NCBI GenBank assembly: GCA_031278545.1
Contig: JAITKF010000076.1
Location: 1-38,027 of the forward strand
DNA length: 38,027 nt
Direction of reading: 5' to 3'
Origin: Prevotellaceae bacterium
GTDB lineage: Bacteria; Bacteroidota; Bacteroidia; Bacteroidales; UBA932
A model generated the notes under the pieces. That model searched no databases. It was given only the letters and a program-made list of their open reading frames with translations, and was not told where the DNA came from. Shown piece after piece: positions 1-9,053 of this stretch (its first letter is position 1; every line of letters begins with the position of its first letter). A program made the position numbers and the translations under genes.

Positions 1-1440
1 TTCCCCTTCCCGTCGCTGTCCGTGCAGGACATCGCCATTTGCGGCAGCGGAACAGTAACTATCGCCGCTACGACGACGAACTCCGGCGATGCCCTGAACT
101 GGTACGCCGATGCGAGTTATACAAATGTCCTTCCGCAGAACAGTTCGTTTACCTTCACGGCTACCGCCGACACTGCATTTTATATAAAGGCCACCGCCGG
201 CAATATTTGTAGCGTATACGATTCGGTGCGCGTGCGGGTATCGTCCTATTCGACGATAGACGTGCGGGAAGATACGTCGCTTTGCGCCGGTTTGCCGGTG
301 TCAATATACGCCACGACCGTCAATCCTTCCGACACGATACGCTGGTACAGCGACGCCCAACATACGAATTTGGTTACGCAATCGCATGCCTTCGATATAA
401 CGGCTACGACGACTACCACGTATTACGTGAAAGTCGTATCGGATAACGGATGCACGTCGTCCGACAAGGTGCAGATAATCGTATTTCCCTTGCCGGTATT
501 GACCACCGGGGATACGACCGTATGCGCCGGTACGAGTATCATTTTATCTGCTACGACCGCGAACCCCGCCGACACTCTGCGCTGGTACGATGACGCGCTT
601 TATACCAGCCTCCTTATACAGGCACGGACATTCACCACCCTGCCCCTATCATCCGACACGACGTTTTATGTGGAAGCCTCCGGCGCGTCGGGCGGATGCC
701 GAACAAGAAATAACTTGCGCGTATCGGTCGTCAACCCGCCTGATGTGGTAGCCATGGACAGCCGGCGCATTTGCTACGGCGAAGAAGTAACCTTGTCGAC
801 CAAACAGTCCAACGGGGATATTCAATGGAATGTGAATAATACCGTAATGCGCCCGACGGTTACCGGCGACTACGTGGTTACCGCCAGCCGTTGGCCCTGC
901 CCCGATGTGCGCGATACGGTTACGATAATCGTTGGAGAGGAGTTGTACATCTTGCCGGATGTATTGCCCCCATACCGGCGGAATATCCCCTATGCCCAAG
1001 AATTAACGACGAATGCCGTACCACCTGTATTTTCGTTAATCGACGGGCAACTTCCTGCCGGCATCCAGTTCTTGCCCACCGGCGCACTGGAGGGATTGCC
1101 GTTCCGTATCGAATATAACGATGCGGGGTATCCTTTCCGCGTGCAGGTAACCGACGAGTATGGCTGTGTTGTAACCAAAGAATACAAATTAACCGGCGGC
1201 TTTTTCATCCCCGAAGTATTCTCGCCTAACGGCGACGGCATCAACGAGTATTTTATGAAAGGCCTGCGGGTAATTATTTTCGACCGGATGGGACGAAAGC
1301 TCTTTGAAGGCTCCGACGGCTGGGACGGTACGCACCACGGCAGGGTAGTGCCCGAAGATGTCTATTTTTACATATTGTATTACTTGGAAGAAGGAATACG
1401 CGAAATACAAAAAACAGGATTTATTACAGTGGTTAAATAA
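1..1440 (+). CDS. Multi-Ig surface protein with CHU_C type B sorting domain (5' partial)
   Basis: The reading frame is open to the left edge, so the GTG at 22 is only the first start-like codon in the window and the true start lies outside. The visible part has three Ig-like repeats of about 75-80 residues, each with a Cys-x-Gly start, a central 'WY' and a 'YYVK'-like strand. A shorter fourth repeat follows (about 245-305), then a putative-Ig/cadherin-like segment with 'LPAGIQF' (about 310-390), then a C-terminal CHU_C domain beginning 'FSPNGDGINEYF' and ending 'GFITVVK'. CHU_C domains are known type IX secretion sorting signals (type B) in Bacteroidota, so the protein is inferred to be exported to the cell surface, probably as an adhesin. 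Its stop is 1 nt before a PorP/SprF gene, a pairing typical of type B substrates. Ligand unknown. Confidence 0.88.
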   Translation, partial: FPFPSLSVQDIAICGSGTVTIAATTTNSGDALNWYADASYTNVLPQNSSFTFTATADTAFYIKATAGNICSVYDSVRVRVSSYSTIDVREDTSLCAGLPVSIYATTVNPSDTIRWYSDAQHTNLVTQSHAFDITATTTTTYYVKVVSDNGCTSSDKVQIIVFPLPVLTTGDTTVCAGTSIILSATTANPADTLRWYDDALYTSLLIQARTFTTLPLSSDTTFYVEASGASGGCRTRNNLRVSVVNPPDVVAMDSRRICYGEEVTLSTKQSNGDIQWNVNNTVMRPTVTGDYVVTASRWPCPDVRDTVTIIVGEELYILPDVLPPYRRNIPYAQELTTNAVPPVFSLIDGQLPAGIQFLPTGALEGLPFRIEYNDAGYPFRVQVTDEYGCVVTKEYKLTGGFFIPEVFSPNGDGINEYFMKGLRVIIFDRMGRKLFEGSDGWDGTHHGRVVPEDVYFYILYYLEEGIREIQKTGFITVVK

Positions 1441-1441
1441 A

Positions 1442-2377
1442 ATGAAACAAAAATTATTTATACTCGTCATAGCTGGACTGTCGTCTGCAAACGCCTATGC
1501 GCAGAGTGATTTTGATTTCTCACAACGGTGGTTTAACGAATCGTTGTACAATCCGGCGGCTGTCGGCAACAGCCTCTCGACGGGTTTCTTCCTGCACACC
1601 CGCTCGCAGTGGTTAGGATTAGACGGCGCGCCGATTACCCTCGCCGGCGCATTCGATTACTTTAACCAACCCTTGCATTCGGGGTTCGGCGCAACGGTGG
1701 CCGCCGACTATATCGGCGTGTACCAAACCTACAATTTCCGGCTGGCCTATGCCTACTATATGCAATTTGCTTCCGGTGCGATGATGTCGTTCGGCCTGTC
1801 GGCCGGCGTGCTGGCACGGCATACGGACATCAACGCCGCTCAATTGGACGAGCCGGGCGACCCGGTAGTTGACTATAACCGAGATAAGGAATATACCCCC
1901 GATTTTGATTTCGGGCTCGAATACAAAGGCGCATTTAAATTCGGCGTAACCGTCCGCCATATCGGGGTGCGAGCGATGGCCGACAGCCGTTATGCGCCCT
2001 CGGTCAATATATGGGCTTACCTCTCGTCGCGCTTCAACATAACCCGCTCGATGAGCGTAGAACCGATAGCCTCCTTCACCTATCGCCGCGACATCTACCG
2101 TGCAGAAGCCGGTGCGCTCCTTTATTTCTTCAAAACACGAAACCTGCATACCTACAACGACCGCTTTTGGATAGGGGCGGTCTACCGTTCGGACCATAAC
2201 ATAGCCCTCCTTGCGGGAATGAACCTGACTTCGCGGATACGGATAGGCTACTCGTTTGATTACGGCGTAGACGACGTAGTCAATATAGCCACCTACGGTA
2301 CACACGAGCTGTTTTTCGCCTACCAGTTCAACCGGCAATTCTATAAGGACGTATGCTGCCCGGCGCTCAGGAATTAG
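1442..2377 (+). CDS. PorP/SprF family type IX secretion-associated outer membrane protein
   Basis: A 311-residue protein. I chose the ATG at 1442, not the 1358 start of the ORF track, because it gives a clean signal peptide (MKQKLFILVIAGLSSANAYAQ region, cleavage near residue 20) and abuts the upstream stop by 1 nt. The mature start 'WFNESLYNPAAVGNS' is the PorP/SprF hallmark, followed by alternating beta-strand segments rich in Tyr and Phe and the family's usual 'AGxxLTSRIRIGYSFDYG' style ending. Members sit in the outer membrane. Several are needed for secretion or anchoring of a neighbouring CHU_C protein, and that role is inferred here from the gene pair. The function of this particular paralogue (core PorP versus dedicated partner) cannot be told from the window. 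Confidence 0.88.
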   Translation: MKQKLFILVIAGLSSANAYAQSDFDFSQRWFNESLYNPAAVGNSLSTGFFLHTRSQWLGLDGAPITLAGAFDYFNQPLHSGFGATVAADYIGVYQTYNFRLAYAYYMQFASGAMMSFGLSAGVLARHTDINAAQLDEPGDPVVDYNRDKEYTPDFDFGLEYKGAFKFGVTVRHIGVRAMADSRYAPSVNIWAYLSSRFNITRSMSVEPIASFTYRRDIYRAEAGALLYFFKTRNLHTYNDRFWIGAVYRSDHNIALLAGMNLTSRIRIGYSFDYGVDDVVNIATYGTHELFFAYQFNRQFYKDVCCPALRN

Positions 2378-2474
2378 GAATATCCTGCATTCCCTGCCCC
2401 GCGCCCCGTCTTGCGTTGTTAAAAAAATGTTTATTTTTTATAGAGAATGGGGATAATAAGCCGTCGAAAAATCG

Positions 2475-2482
2475 TACTTTTG
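2475..2482 (+). promoter_or_regulatory. Bacteroidota -7 box (TACTTTTG) for prs
   Basis: TACTTTTG matches the TAnnTTTG -7 consensus and lies 18 nt before the prs ATG. No TTTG is seen at the expected -33 distance, so this is supported only by the -7 box and its position. Confidence 0.6.
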
Positions 2483-2500
2483 TAAATCTTTAATAAAAGT

Positions 2501-3448
2501 ATGGATACACATCAAATAAAAATCTTCTCCGGGCGTGGCTCATTCTATTTGGCCGACAAAATAGCTACCGCCCTGAAATCAGACCTTGGCCGCACCACCG
2601 TCCTCGAATTTAGCGATGGGGAATTTCAACCGGCATTTGAAGAAAGCGTACGCGGCTGTACAGTCTTCGTCATTCAATCCACCTTCCCGCCAGTCGATAA
2701 TCTATTTGAACTACTGCTGATGATCGACGCCGCCCGACGAGCATCGGCCTATAAGGTCATGGCCGTGATACCCTATTTTGGATGGGCGCGGCAAGACCGG
2801 AAAGACCGCCCACGCGTATCTATCGGCGCAAAATTAGTGGCAAACCTGCTTCACGCTGCCGGCTGCGACCGCGTCATGACACTCGACCTCCACGCCGACC
2901 AAATTCAAGGATTCTTCGACTTCCCGGTCGACCATGTCTATGCCAGCTCCATCTTCCTGCCTTACATCCGCGATTTGAACCTCGAAAACCTCTCGATAGC
3001 CGCGCCAGATATGGGCGGCGCAAAACGCGCCAACGCCTATGCACGCATCCTGCAATGCCCGATGGTCATTTGTCATAAATCACGCGAAAAAGCCAATATC
3101 GTAGGTGAAATGACCGCTATCGGCGAAGTCGAAAACCGGCACATCATCATCCTCGACGATATGATCGACACAGCCGGCACGGTAGTCAAAGCCGCCGAGA
3201 TGATGATCGGCAAAGGCGCCCTGAGCGTGCGGGCAATGGCTACCCATGCCGTACTCTCAGGACCGGCCTGTGAACGCATTGCCGCCTCGCTGCTCGAAGA
3301 AGTCATTGTAACCGACACCATCCCCCTGTCCCGCAAGAGAGATGTCGATATCTCGAAAATCAAAGTCCTGTCAGTCGCAGAACTGATGGCCGACGTTATC
3401 AACAAAGTCTACTTAAACAAATCAATCAGCACTAACTTTGTAATGTAA
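2501..3448 (+). CDS. prs: Ribose-phosphate pyrophosphokinase
   Basis: A 315-residue protein of normal family length. It makes PRPP from ribose 5-phosphate and ATP in the cytosol, feeding purine, pyrimidine, histidine, tryptophan and NAD synthesis. Visible motifs are the catalytic flexible loop 'RQDRKDRPRVSIGAK', the 'DLHADQIQGFF' metal/ATP region, and the PRPP-binding loop 'DDMIDTAGT' near residue 220. The ATG at 2501 follows a TAnnTTTG box by 18 nt. nadE starts 2 nt after the stop, so the two genes are probably co-transcribed. That makes sense because PRPP is also used to make the NAD precursor nicotinate mononucleotide. Confidence 0.96.
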   Translation: MDTHQIKIFSGRGSFYLADKIATALKSDLGRTTVLEFSDGEFQPAFEESVRGCTVFVIQSTFPPVDNLFELLLMIDAARRASAYKVMAVIPYFGWARQDRKDRPRVSIGAKLVANLLHAAGCDRVMTLDLHADQIQGFFDFPVDHVYASSIFLPYIRDLNLENLSIAAPDMGGAKRANAYARILQCPMVICHKSREKANIVGEMTAIGEVENRHIIILDDMIDTAGTVVKAAEMMIGKGALSVRAMATHAVLSGPACERIAASLLEEVIVTDTIPLSRKRDVDISKIKVLSVAELMADVINKVYLNKSISTNFVM

Positions 3449-3450
3449 CT

Positions 3451-4278
3451 ATGACAGCAGAAAACATACATGAAAAACTAATAGCCGGCCTGCGGAACTT
3501 CTTTGCACAAAGCGGCAAAACATCAGCCGTTGTCGGCCTTTCGGGAGGCATCGACTCGTCGGTAGTAGCCGCTTTGGCCGTCGACGCACTGGGCAAAGAA
3601 AACGTAAGAGGCCTCATGATGCCTTCGCAATACTCCACCCTCCATTCGGTAGCCGACGCCCTACTGCTGACCGAAAACTTAGGCATCACACACCACCTAA
3701 TCCCTGTCGAAAATATTTACCACGCATTTATCAAAGAACTAACCCCTGTCTTCGGTAGCAAAAAGAAAACCGATATAACTGAAGAAAACCTGCAAGCACG
3801 CATCCGGGCAACCCTGCTAATGGCCATATCCAACAAATACGACTGCCTCGTATTGAACACCTCGAACAAAAGTGAACTGGCGATGGGCTACGGCACCCTC
3901 TATGGCGACCTTATCGGCGCCCTGATGGTGATAGGCGACCTCTATAAAACACAAGTATACGAAACGGCATGGTACATCAACCGCAACAAACCCATCATCC
4001 CGCTTAACATAATACAAAAAGAACCGTCGGCCGAACTCCATCCCGGACAAAAAGACAGCGACTCGTTGCCACCCTACGCCCAACTCGACCCGATTCTACA
4101 TGCCCTCATCGAAGAACAACTCTCGCCGGACGAAACCATACAAAAAGGTTTTGACGCCGACACCGTCGCCCGAATAGCCAACCAAAAAGCCCAAGTAGCC
4201 TTCAAAGGCCACCAGCTGCCCCAGATGATCAAAATCAGCGACCGCCCGTTAGCAAGCAGGGAGAAATGGACGTTTTAA
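3451..4278 (+). CDS. nadE: NAD synthetase, short (no glutaminase domain) form
   Basis: A 275-residue protein that adenylates and amidates deamido-NAD to NAD+ in the last step of NAD synthesis. The PP-loop 'GLSGGIDSSVVAAL' is at residues 28-41. 'TSNKSELAMGYGTLYGD' and 'IIQKEPSAELHPGQ' are further NadE signatures. There is no N-terminal nitrilase-like glutaminase domain, so this is the short form expected to use ammonia directly. It starts 2 nt after prs. A second TAnnTTTG (TAACTTTG, 3433-3440) lies inside the last codons of prs and could give separate transcription, though it is only 10 nt from the ATG. A short hairpin with a T-tract follows the gene. Confidence 0.95.
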   Translation: MTAENIHEKLIAGLRNFFAQSGKTSAVVGLSGGIDSSVVAALAVDALGKENVRGLMMPSQYSTLHSVADALLLTENLGITHHLIPVENIYHAFIKELTPVFGSKKKTDITEENLQARIRATLLMAISNKYDCLVLNTSNKSELAMGYGTLYGDLIGALMVIGDLYKTQVYETAWYINRNKPIIPLNIIQKEPSAELHPGQKDSDSLPPYAQLDPILHALIEEQLSPDETIQKGFDADTVARIANQKAQVAFKGHQLPQMIKISDRPLASREKWTF

Positions 4279-4299
4279 TCGACGAGAACCCCGTATTCT

Positions 4300-4319
4300 G
4301 CCGAAAAAAGCGGCTTTTT
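4300..4319 (+). terminator. Weak rho-independent terminator after nadE
   Basis: GCCG, a 7-nt A-rich loop, CGGC, then TTTTT. The stem is only 4 bp, but the position 21 nt after the nadE stop and the T-run fit. nadE and the GH3 gene converge here. Confidence 0.45.
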
Positions 4320-4352
4320 ACTCACAATCGCCATCCCCGTCAGGGAGGCGCC

Positions 4353-7304
4353 TTATTTCGGCACTACTCTTGCAAAATTTGAAAAGATAGCTGTACGTGT
4401 ATTCATTCGGCTGAGGCGGTTATTGTCATCAGGAAAGGTACGGTTGGAAAGGAAGACCACGATTAACTGGCGTTGCGGGTCGATCCAACAGAGGTTGCCG
4501 GTGTAGCCCGAATGCCCATAGCTATCAAGCGACCATTCGCGCCCAATAGGACTGGGTTTATCGGGACGGGGTTCGGGCTTGTCGAAACCGAGTCCGCGAC
4601 GTACGCCCTTATCACAAGCGGCGCAGGCGGTGAACCGGTCGACGATACTATCCGGCAAGTAACGCTCGCCACCATATTCCCCCCCGTTAAGGTACATTTG
4701 CAAAAGCTTTGCCAGGTCGTCGGCATTACCGAACAGGCCGGCATGCCCCGCCACACCGCCCAGCAACGCCGCCGTCGGGTCGTGGACAGTACCGTGGACG
4801 CGTTGCCGGCGGAACAATGTGTCGACCTCCGTCGGTACGATACGGCTCGGCGCCATACGCAGCAGCGGACGGTAACCGGTCGTGTGCATTCCCAGGGGGG
4901 CATAAAACAGGCTGTCGGCCATCCGGTCGAGCCCGTACCCTGTGAGACGTTCCAGCATCCGTTGCAAGTAAAGGAACCCCCAGTCGCTGTACCGGTACGC
5001 CCGACGTAGCAACGGCGACCGGTCAATACAATCGTACAGTAACGCCGCCAAATCGTCCGACGCATATAGCCCGCCGGCTACCTGCCTCGGATAGCGTGAC
5101 GACGCCTGAGGCGCAAAATACACCGTATCGGGTAAGCCCGACGAATCACGCGTGGCCTTAAATAGCGACCGGTGAAACGGCTCGAAGGCTTGCAAACCGG
5201 CGGTATGCGTCAGCAGGTCGGCGATATGCAGGTCGCCTTTATTCGTCGCCGCCAGCTCCGGCAGGTAGTCGCCCAGTGTGGCGTCGACCTGCAGCTGCCC
5301 GCGACCGACCAGATGCATCACGACAGGCAACGTCGCACCGATTTTCGTAATCGACGCCCAGTCGTACACATCCTGCTCCGAGACCGCCTGCGCCGCCGAA
5401 TCGTACGTATGACGCCCGACGGCTTTATGATAAAATACATCGCCCCGGTAGATGGCCATCACCTGCGCCCCCGGTATGGCCTTCTGGCGGATGGCGTCGG
5501 CAATCAGCGTATCGACCGCTGCCAGTTCTTGCCGCGCGATGCCGATCTCTTCGGGCGTCACATAATGCAGCCGCACGGGCGTTGTCTGGCGGACGCCGTT
5601 ACCGAAAACCCACCCTTGGTCGATCGATACCGGTAAGGTTCCCTGCGCCGTTACGCCGCCGAAGAGTAGTTGCGCCGACCGTTCCTGCGCATATTTCGTG
5701 TTATCGTACGATATGACGATGGCCGAAAACCGGCGCCTGTCGGGGAACTGCCGGATGCCGTAGGGGAGGCCGAAGAAAACGAGCGCCACCGCCTGCTCCG
5801 CCGCTATTCCGGTGAGGAAGGCCGCCGTGAGGCTGTCGACGCCAAAGTTGTGCGACGCCCGCGTATCGGTCGCATGGTAGCCTGCTATAATGAGGTTATA
5901 CGCCCGCAGTTGTTCCCGCAATTGCGTGAAGCTATCCGGCGTTGCCCCGGGGGCGACTAAAGTGGCACGGGGGATTGTGACCCTCCCAATCCCGGCATAC
6001 CGCTGCAAGTATTGCGCAAATGCCTCCCCGTTTTCACCGATGCTCAGGCAGGCGATTTTCAGCGTATCGAGGCGGCGTAGCGGCAGCAGGTCGTTATCGT
6101 TACACAGCAGGGTGAGGGTCTGTTCCGTTAGGCGATAGCGCAGGGCTTCGTGGGCCGGGCTGTTCAGGTCGTCGCGCAGGCCGGTAGCATTGACGGGGGT
6201 GTATTGGTTTAAACCGGCGCGGTATTTTGCGGCCAGCATTTTGCGGCATTTCATATTAATCTGATGCGCCGGGAGCTCGCCGTTGGCTACGGCCTGTGCT
6301 ATTGCCGTGATGGAGGCGGCGATGCTGTCGGGCATCAGCAGGACGTCGTTACCGGCCAGCAGGGCGGCTAATGCGGGCGGGGGGCTGTCGCCGGAGCCGG
6401 TAGCTGCTTTCATGTTCAGTGCGTCGGTGATAACCAGTCCGCCAAATTCCATGCCGTCGCGCAGCAAGCGGCTGACGACGGCGGGGGAGAATGTCGCGGG
6501 GCGTGCGGATGTGTCGAAGGCCGGTACTTGCAGGTGCGCTACCATAATGGCGTCGACGCCGCCTTCCATCAGCGTGCGGAAGGGGAACAGTTCGATGGAA
6601 TCCATCCGTGCGGGGGAGTGTGCCATCGCCGGCAGTGTTTCATGTGAATCTTGGGGGGTATCGCCGTGTCCCGGGAAATGCTTAATGCAGGTCATTATGC
6701 CTTTATTTTGCAGTCCTTGCATGTAGGCCATGCTTTTGGCGGCGACGTTGTATTTATTTTCGCCGAACGACCGGCTGCTGATTACCGGATTGGCGGGGTT
6801 GTTGTTAATATCGACGACCGGGGCAAAGTTCAGGTGAATGCCTGCCCGCCGGCATTGTTCGCCGATGGCTTCGCCCATTTGGCGTACCAGATTGTCGTCG
6901 GACATGGCGCCGAGCGCCATTTGACGTGGAAATGGCATGAGGCTGTCCATCCGCATGGCTACGCCCCATTCGGCGTCCATCGTTACCAGCAGGGGCGTCG
7001 TGGCGCAGGCTTGCAGTGCGTTAAGCCCGGCGGCGTAGTGGGACGGGTGCGCTTTCATGATTATCAGTCCTCCGATGGCTTCCCGTTGCAGCAGTTCGAG
7101 GGTGGCCGCTACGTTGTTTCGCTTGTCGCCTGTAAGGTGGACGGGGGCGATGAAGAGTTGCGCTATCCGTTGTCGCGGGGTGAGCGTTTGCATGACCGAG
7201 TCGACCCATTGCTGTTCGCGCCGTCGTTCCTGCATTGTCGGGGTTTGAGCCATCGCCGTTGCCGCAGACAGGGTGAGGATGATTAAGTGTGCTGTTTTTT
7301 TCAT
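4353..7304 (-). CDS. Exported glycoside hydrolase family 3 / beta-lactamase-fold (class C-like) fusion
   Basis: A 983-residue protein with a signal peptide (cleavage after 'ATAMAQ', about residue 20). Residues about 35-365 are a GH3 catalytic domain with the NagZ-like motif 'KHFPGHGDTPQDSH' (208-221) and the likely nucleophile Asp294 in 'VITDALNM'. Residues about 385-570 look like the GH3 C-terminal domain. Residues about 585-983 are a serine beta-lactamase/penicillin-binding fold with S-x-x-K at 651-654 ('SITK'), 'YSD' at 772-774 in place of Y-x-N, and a late 'HSGYTG' in place of KTG. GH3-beta-lactamase fusions are known in Bacteroidota. An N-acetylglucosaminidase plus an esterase/amidase-like activity acting on peptidoglycan or other glycans outside the cytoplasm is inferred, not shown. 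A -7 box lies 17 nt upstream. Confidence 0.93.
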   Translation of the reverse strand: MKKTAHLIILTLSAATAMAQTPTMQERRREQQWVDSVMQTLTPRQRIAQLFIAPVHLTGDKRNNVAATLELLQREAIGGLIIMKAHPSHYAAGLNALQACATTPLLVTMDAEWGVAMRMDSLMPFPRQMALGAMSDDNLVRQMGEAIGEQCRRAGIHLNFAPVVDINNNPANPVISSRSFGENKYNVAAKSMAYMQGLQNKGIMTCIKHFPGHGDTPQDSHETLPAMAHSPARMDSIELFPFRTLMEGGVDAIMVAHLQVPAFDTSARPATFSPAVVSRLLRDGMEFGGLVITDALNMKAATGSGDSPPPALAALLAGNDVLLMPDSIAASITAIAQAVANGELPAHQINMKCRKMLAAKYRAGLNQYTPVNATGLRDDLNSPAHEALRYRLTEQTLTLLCNDNDLLPLRRLDTLKIACLSIGENGEAFAQYLQRYAGIGRVTIPRATLVAPGATPDSFTQLREQLRAYNLIIAGYHATDTRASHNFGVDSLTAAFLTGIAAEQAVALVFFGLPYGIRQFPDRRRFSAIVISYDNTKYAQERSAQLLFGGVTAQGTLPVSIDQGWVFGNGVRQTTPVRLHYVTPEEIGIARQELAAVDTLIADAIRQKAIPGAQVMAIYRGDVFYHKAVGRHTYDSAAQAVSEQDVYDWASITKIGATLPVVMHLVGRGQLQVDATLGDYLPELAATNKGDLHIADLLTHTAGLQAFEPFHRSLFKATRDSSGLPDTVYFAPQASSRYPRQVAGGLYASDDLAALLYDCIDRSPLLRRAYRYSDWGFLYLQRMLERLTGYGLDRMADSLFYAPLGMHTTGYRPLLRMAPSRIVPTEVDTLFRRQRVHGTVHDPTAALLGGVAGHAGLFGNADDLAKLLQMYLNGGEYGGERYLPDSIVDRFTACAACDKGVRRGLGFDKPEPRPDKPSPIGREWSLDSYGHSGYTGNLCWIDPQRQLIVVFLSNRTFPDDNNRLSRMNTRTAIFSNFARVVPK

Positions 7305-7321
7305 TTTATATAATTGGAATG

Positions 7322-7329
7322 CAAAGATA
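7322..7329 (-). promoter_or_regulatory. -7 box (TATCTTTG) for the GH3 fusion gene
   Basis: Reading the minus strand, TATCTTTG matches TAnnTTTG and ends 17 nt before the GH3 start codon. I see no TTTG at -33. Together with the terminator at 7484-7515 it suggests the GH3 gene is transcribed separately from hexokinase. Confidence 0.6.
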
Positions 7330-7483
7330 GTAAGAATTGGGGATTCCTTGTGGCGGGGTGTTATGGCGACGTGTGCGTCAAGGGTATGGCTTGTTGAGGG
7401 GTTTTATCGCATCGCCCGATACGGGGCTATCAGGTGGTTCGATACGGGCGGTTCGTATAAAGCATCGTTTATTGTGAAAAGAT

Positions 7484-7515
7484 AAAGGGCGCAAGGTTTT
7501 TCCTTTGCGCCCTTT
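7484..7515 (-). terminator. Hairpin terminator of the hexokinase gene
   Basis: AAAGGGCGCAA on one arm pairs with TTGCGCCCTTT on the other, with an inner GG/CC extension (one bulged base) and a T/A-rich loop. On the minus strand it lies 57 nt after the hexokinase stop and is followed by the T-rich ATCTTTT. The remaining DNA of this 268-bp gap shows only the GH3 promoter. Confidence 0.72.
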
Positions 7516-7572
7516 GTAGTTGATGGATGAGGGGTGTGTGTGGGGGGTTGGGCGGTCGTTTGCTTTCGATGC

Positions 7573-8766
7573 TTACGATAGCGCCGCAATGGCTGTGCCT
7601 ATCAGGTTGGCGTTTTCCATGTGGAGGAGTTCGACGCGTATGCTGTCGTGGCCGAAGTCGTGCAGGAGGCGGTGTAGTTCTTCGATGACGATTTCTGAGT
7701 AGTCTTTGTCTTTTCTGTTTTGGCTCCAGAACAGGCTTCCTTCCGAGGTGAGCAGTACTCGTTTGATGGAGGGTTCGTGTGAAAGTAGTACTAGTATCAG
7801 TCCGGCCAGTGATGCGGCTACTAATTGTGCCGAGCGTTCGTAGAGCCAGCGTGCCATTTTTACGTATTCTTCTTTATAGATGGCCGGATAGCTTAGGATG
7901 GTAGTCAGTGTCTGGGCGTCGAATTTTTCTTCAAACTCGTCCTGCGGGAATGCGGATTTAAATATTTCTCCCAGGTACATGCCCGAGATTGCTTTTTCAA
8001 ATCGTTGCGCTCCTTTTTTATCGGAATTGGCGTCGACCATTTCGTCGTAGATCGTAAGGTGGGGCGGGTGGAAGTTGCCCGATTCGAGGTTGACCGGAAT
8101 GTATTGTCCGGTTTTATGTAGGGGGTCTAACTTGTCGATTTTATCCGACCGCATGAAGGCGGCCATGTTCGTGCCCGTACCGACGATGAGTCCGATGTAG
8201 GCGTCGTATCCGGGTTTGGTCAGGCCGGCGAACAGGCTTGCCACCGTGTCGTTGATTACTTTGATGCTGGTAAAGCGGAGTTGTTTTTTTTCGTTAAAGT
8301 ACCTCCGCAATGGTTCTCCTACCGGTTTACCGATCATTTCTTCGATGTTAACGCCTTTTGTCCAGAGGAGCAGCTGGGCGTCGCCGTTGGCCAGTGATTT
8401 GGCCGGGTACGAGAAGCAGTATCCCAGGGGGGTTCCCCGTTGCGTATCTATTTTGATTTCACCGATAGGGTCGGCTTGGGCTTTGAAGAGGTCTTCCTGG
8501 GTATAGCCGTCGTTCTTCATTTCCGACAGGTCGCGTTTCCAGCCGTTTTCGGGATGGATGACCGGTTGCCCGTTCTCAAAGTCGACCCGTGCCATACGGT
8601 AGTTCGTACCGCCCAGGTCGAGCACTACGGCCTGCCCGTTAATATTCGTCGTATTGGGCGAAATGTAGGTCGGCAGGCACTGGATTTCTTCCCCGTCTTT
8701 TTTTAAGCCGGATTCAATTTTAGCTTTTAAATCAAGCGCAATTTGTTTTAGTTTTTTTGTTTCCAT
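7573..8766 (-). CDS. Hexokinase (eukaryote-like family)
   Basis: A 397-residue protein of the eukaryotic-type hexokinase family found in Bacteroidota; it phosphorylates glucose and other hexoses with ATP in the cytosol. Motifs in order: phosphate-1 loop 'LDLGGTNYRMARV' (about 49-61), sugar-binding 'YCFSYPAKS' and 'WTKGVNIEEM', the catalytic Asp in 'INDTVASL', 'GLIVGTGTNMAAF', the glucose-contacting 'NLESGNFHPP', and C-terminal 'LLTSEGSLFW' of the nucleotide site. This family differs from the bacterial ROK glucokinases. The start at 8766 lies 54 nt from a -7 box. Its product feeds pgm, encoded further along the window. Confidence 0.93.
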   Translation of the reverse strand: METKKLKQIALDLKAKIESGLKKDGEEIQCLPTYISPNTTNINGQAVVLDLGGTNYRMARVDFENGQPVIHPENGWKRDLSEMKNDGYTQEDLFKAQADPIGEIKIDTQRGTPLGYCFSYPAKSLANGDAQLLLWTKGVNIEEMIGKPVGEPLRRYFNEKKQLRFTSIKVINDTVASLFAGLTKPGYDAYIGLIVGTGTNMAAFMRSDKIDKLDPLHKTGQYIPVNLESGNFHPPHLTIYDEMVDANSDKKGAQRFEKAISGMYLGEIFKSAFPQDEFEEKFDAQTLTTILSYPAIYKEEYVKMARWLYERSAQLVAASLAGLILVLLSHEPSIKRVLLTSEGSLFWSQNRKDKDYSEIVIEELHRLLHDFGHDSIRVELLHMENANLIGTAIAALS

Positions 8767-8820
8767 GTGTAATTTAACAATTATTTTAGTTTATACTCTT
8801 TTCATTCAATACAGGAAATG

Positions 8821-8828
8821 CAAAAGTA
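8821..8828 (-). promoter_or_regulatory. -7 box (TACTTTTG) for hexokinase
   Basis: The minus strand reads TACTTTTG, a TAnnTTTG match, 54 nt before the hexokinase ATG. No clear -33 TTTG. The rest of the 287-bp gap between hexokinase and serC (8767-9053) shows no RNA motif I recognise. Confidence 0.6.
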
Positions 8829-8988
8829 AGGCTTTTTTTTTAATTTGGCTAACTTTTATTAAAACCATCGACACTTTTGTTAGGCTATTGAAGCGCCGAT
8901 GATCGCTAGTAAAGGACTAAATAAAGGGAAAGAAATGGCCGCCGGATGGGAACCGGGGCAGGCTAAATGAACGTGAAATGACAATTCA

Positions 8989-9020
8989 TTTGGATGTATG
9001 AGAAAATAGTTGTACTTTTG
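8989..9020 (+). promoter_or_regulatory. Full Bacteroidota promoter of the serC operon (TTTG-N20-TACTTTTG)
   Basis: The -33 TTTG at 8989-8992 and the -7 TACTTTTG at 9013-9020 are 20 bp apart, an exact consensus arrangement. Transcription should begin around 9027. This rules out the ORF-track start at 8994 and supports the serC ATG at 9054, leaving a leader of about 27 nt. Confidence 0.85.
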
Positions 9021-9053
9021 ATAAACAAAATGAAAATAGAATACCCCCACCAC

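Noticed and set aside
8767-9053. Riboswitch or small RNA upstream of serC
   Set aside because: I compared the stretch from memory with cobalamin, SAM, TPP and glycine riboswitch cores and found no match; most of it lies upstream of the serC promoter and would not be in the transcript.
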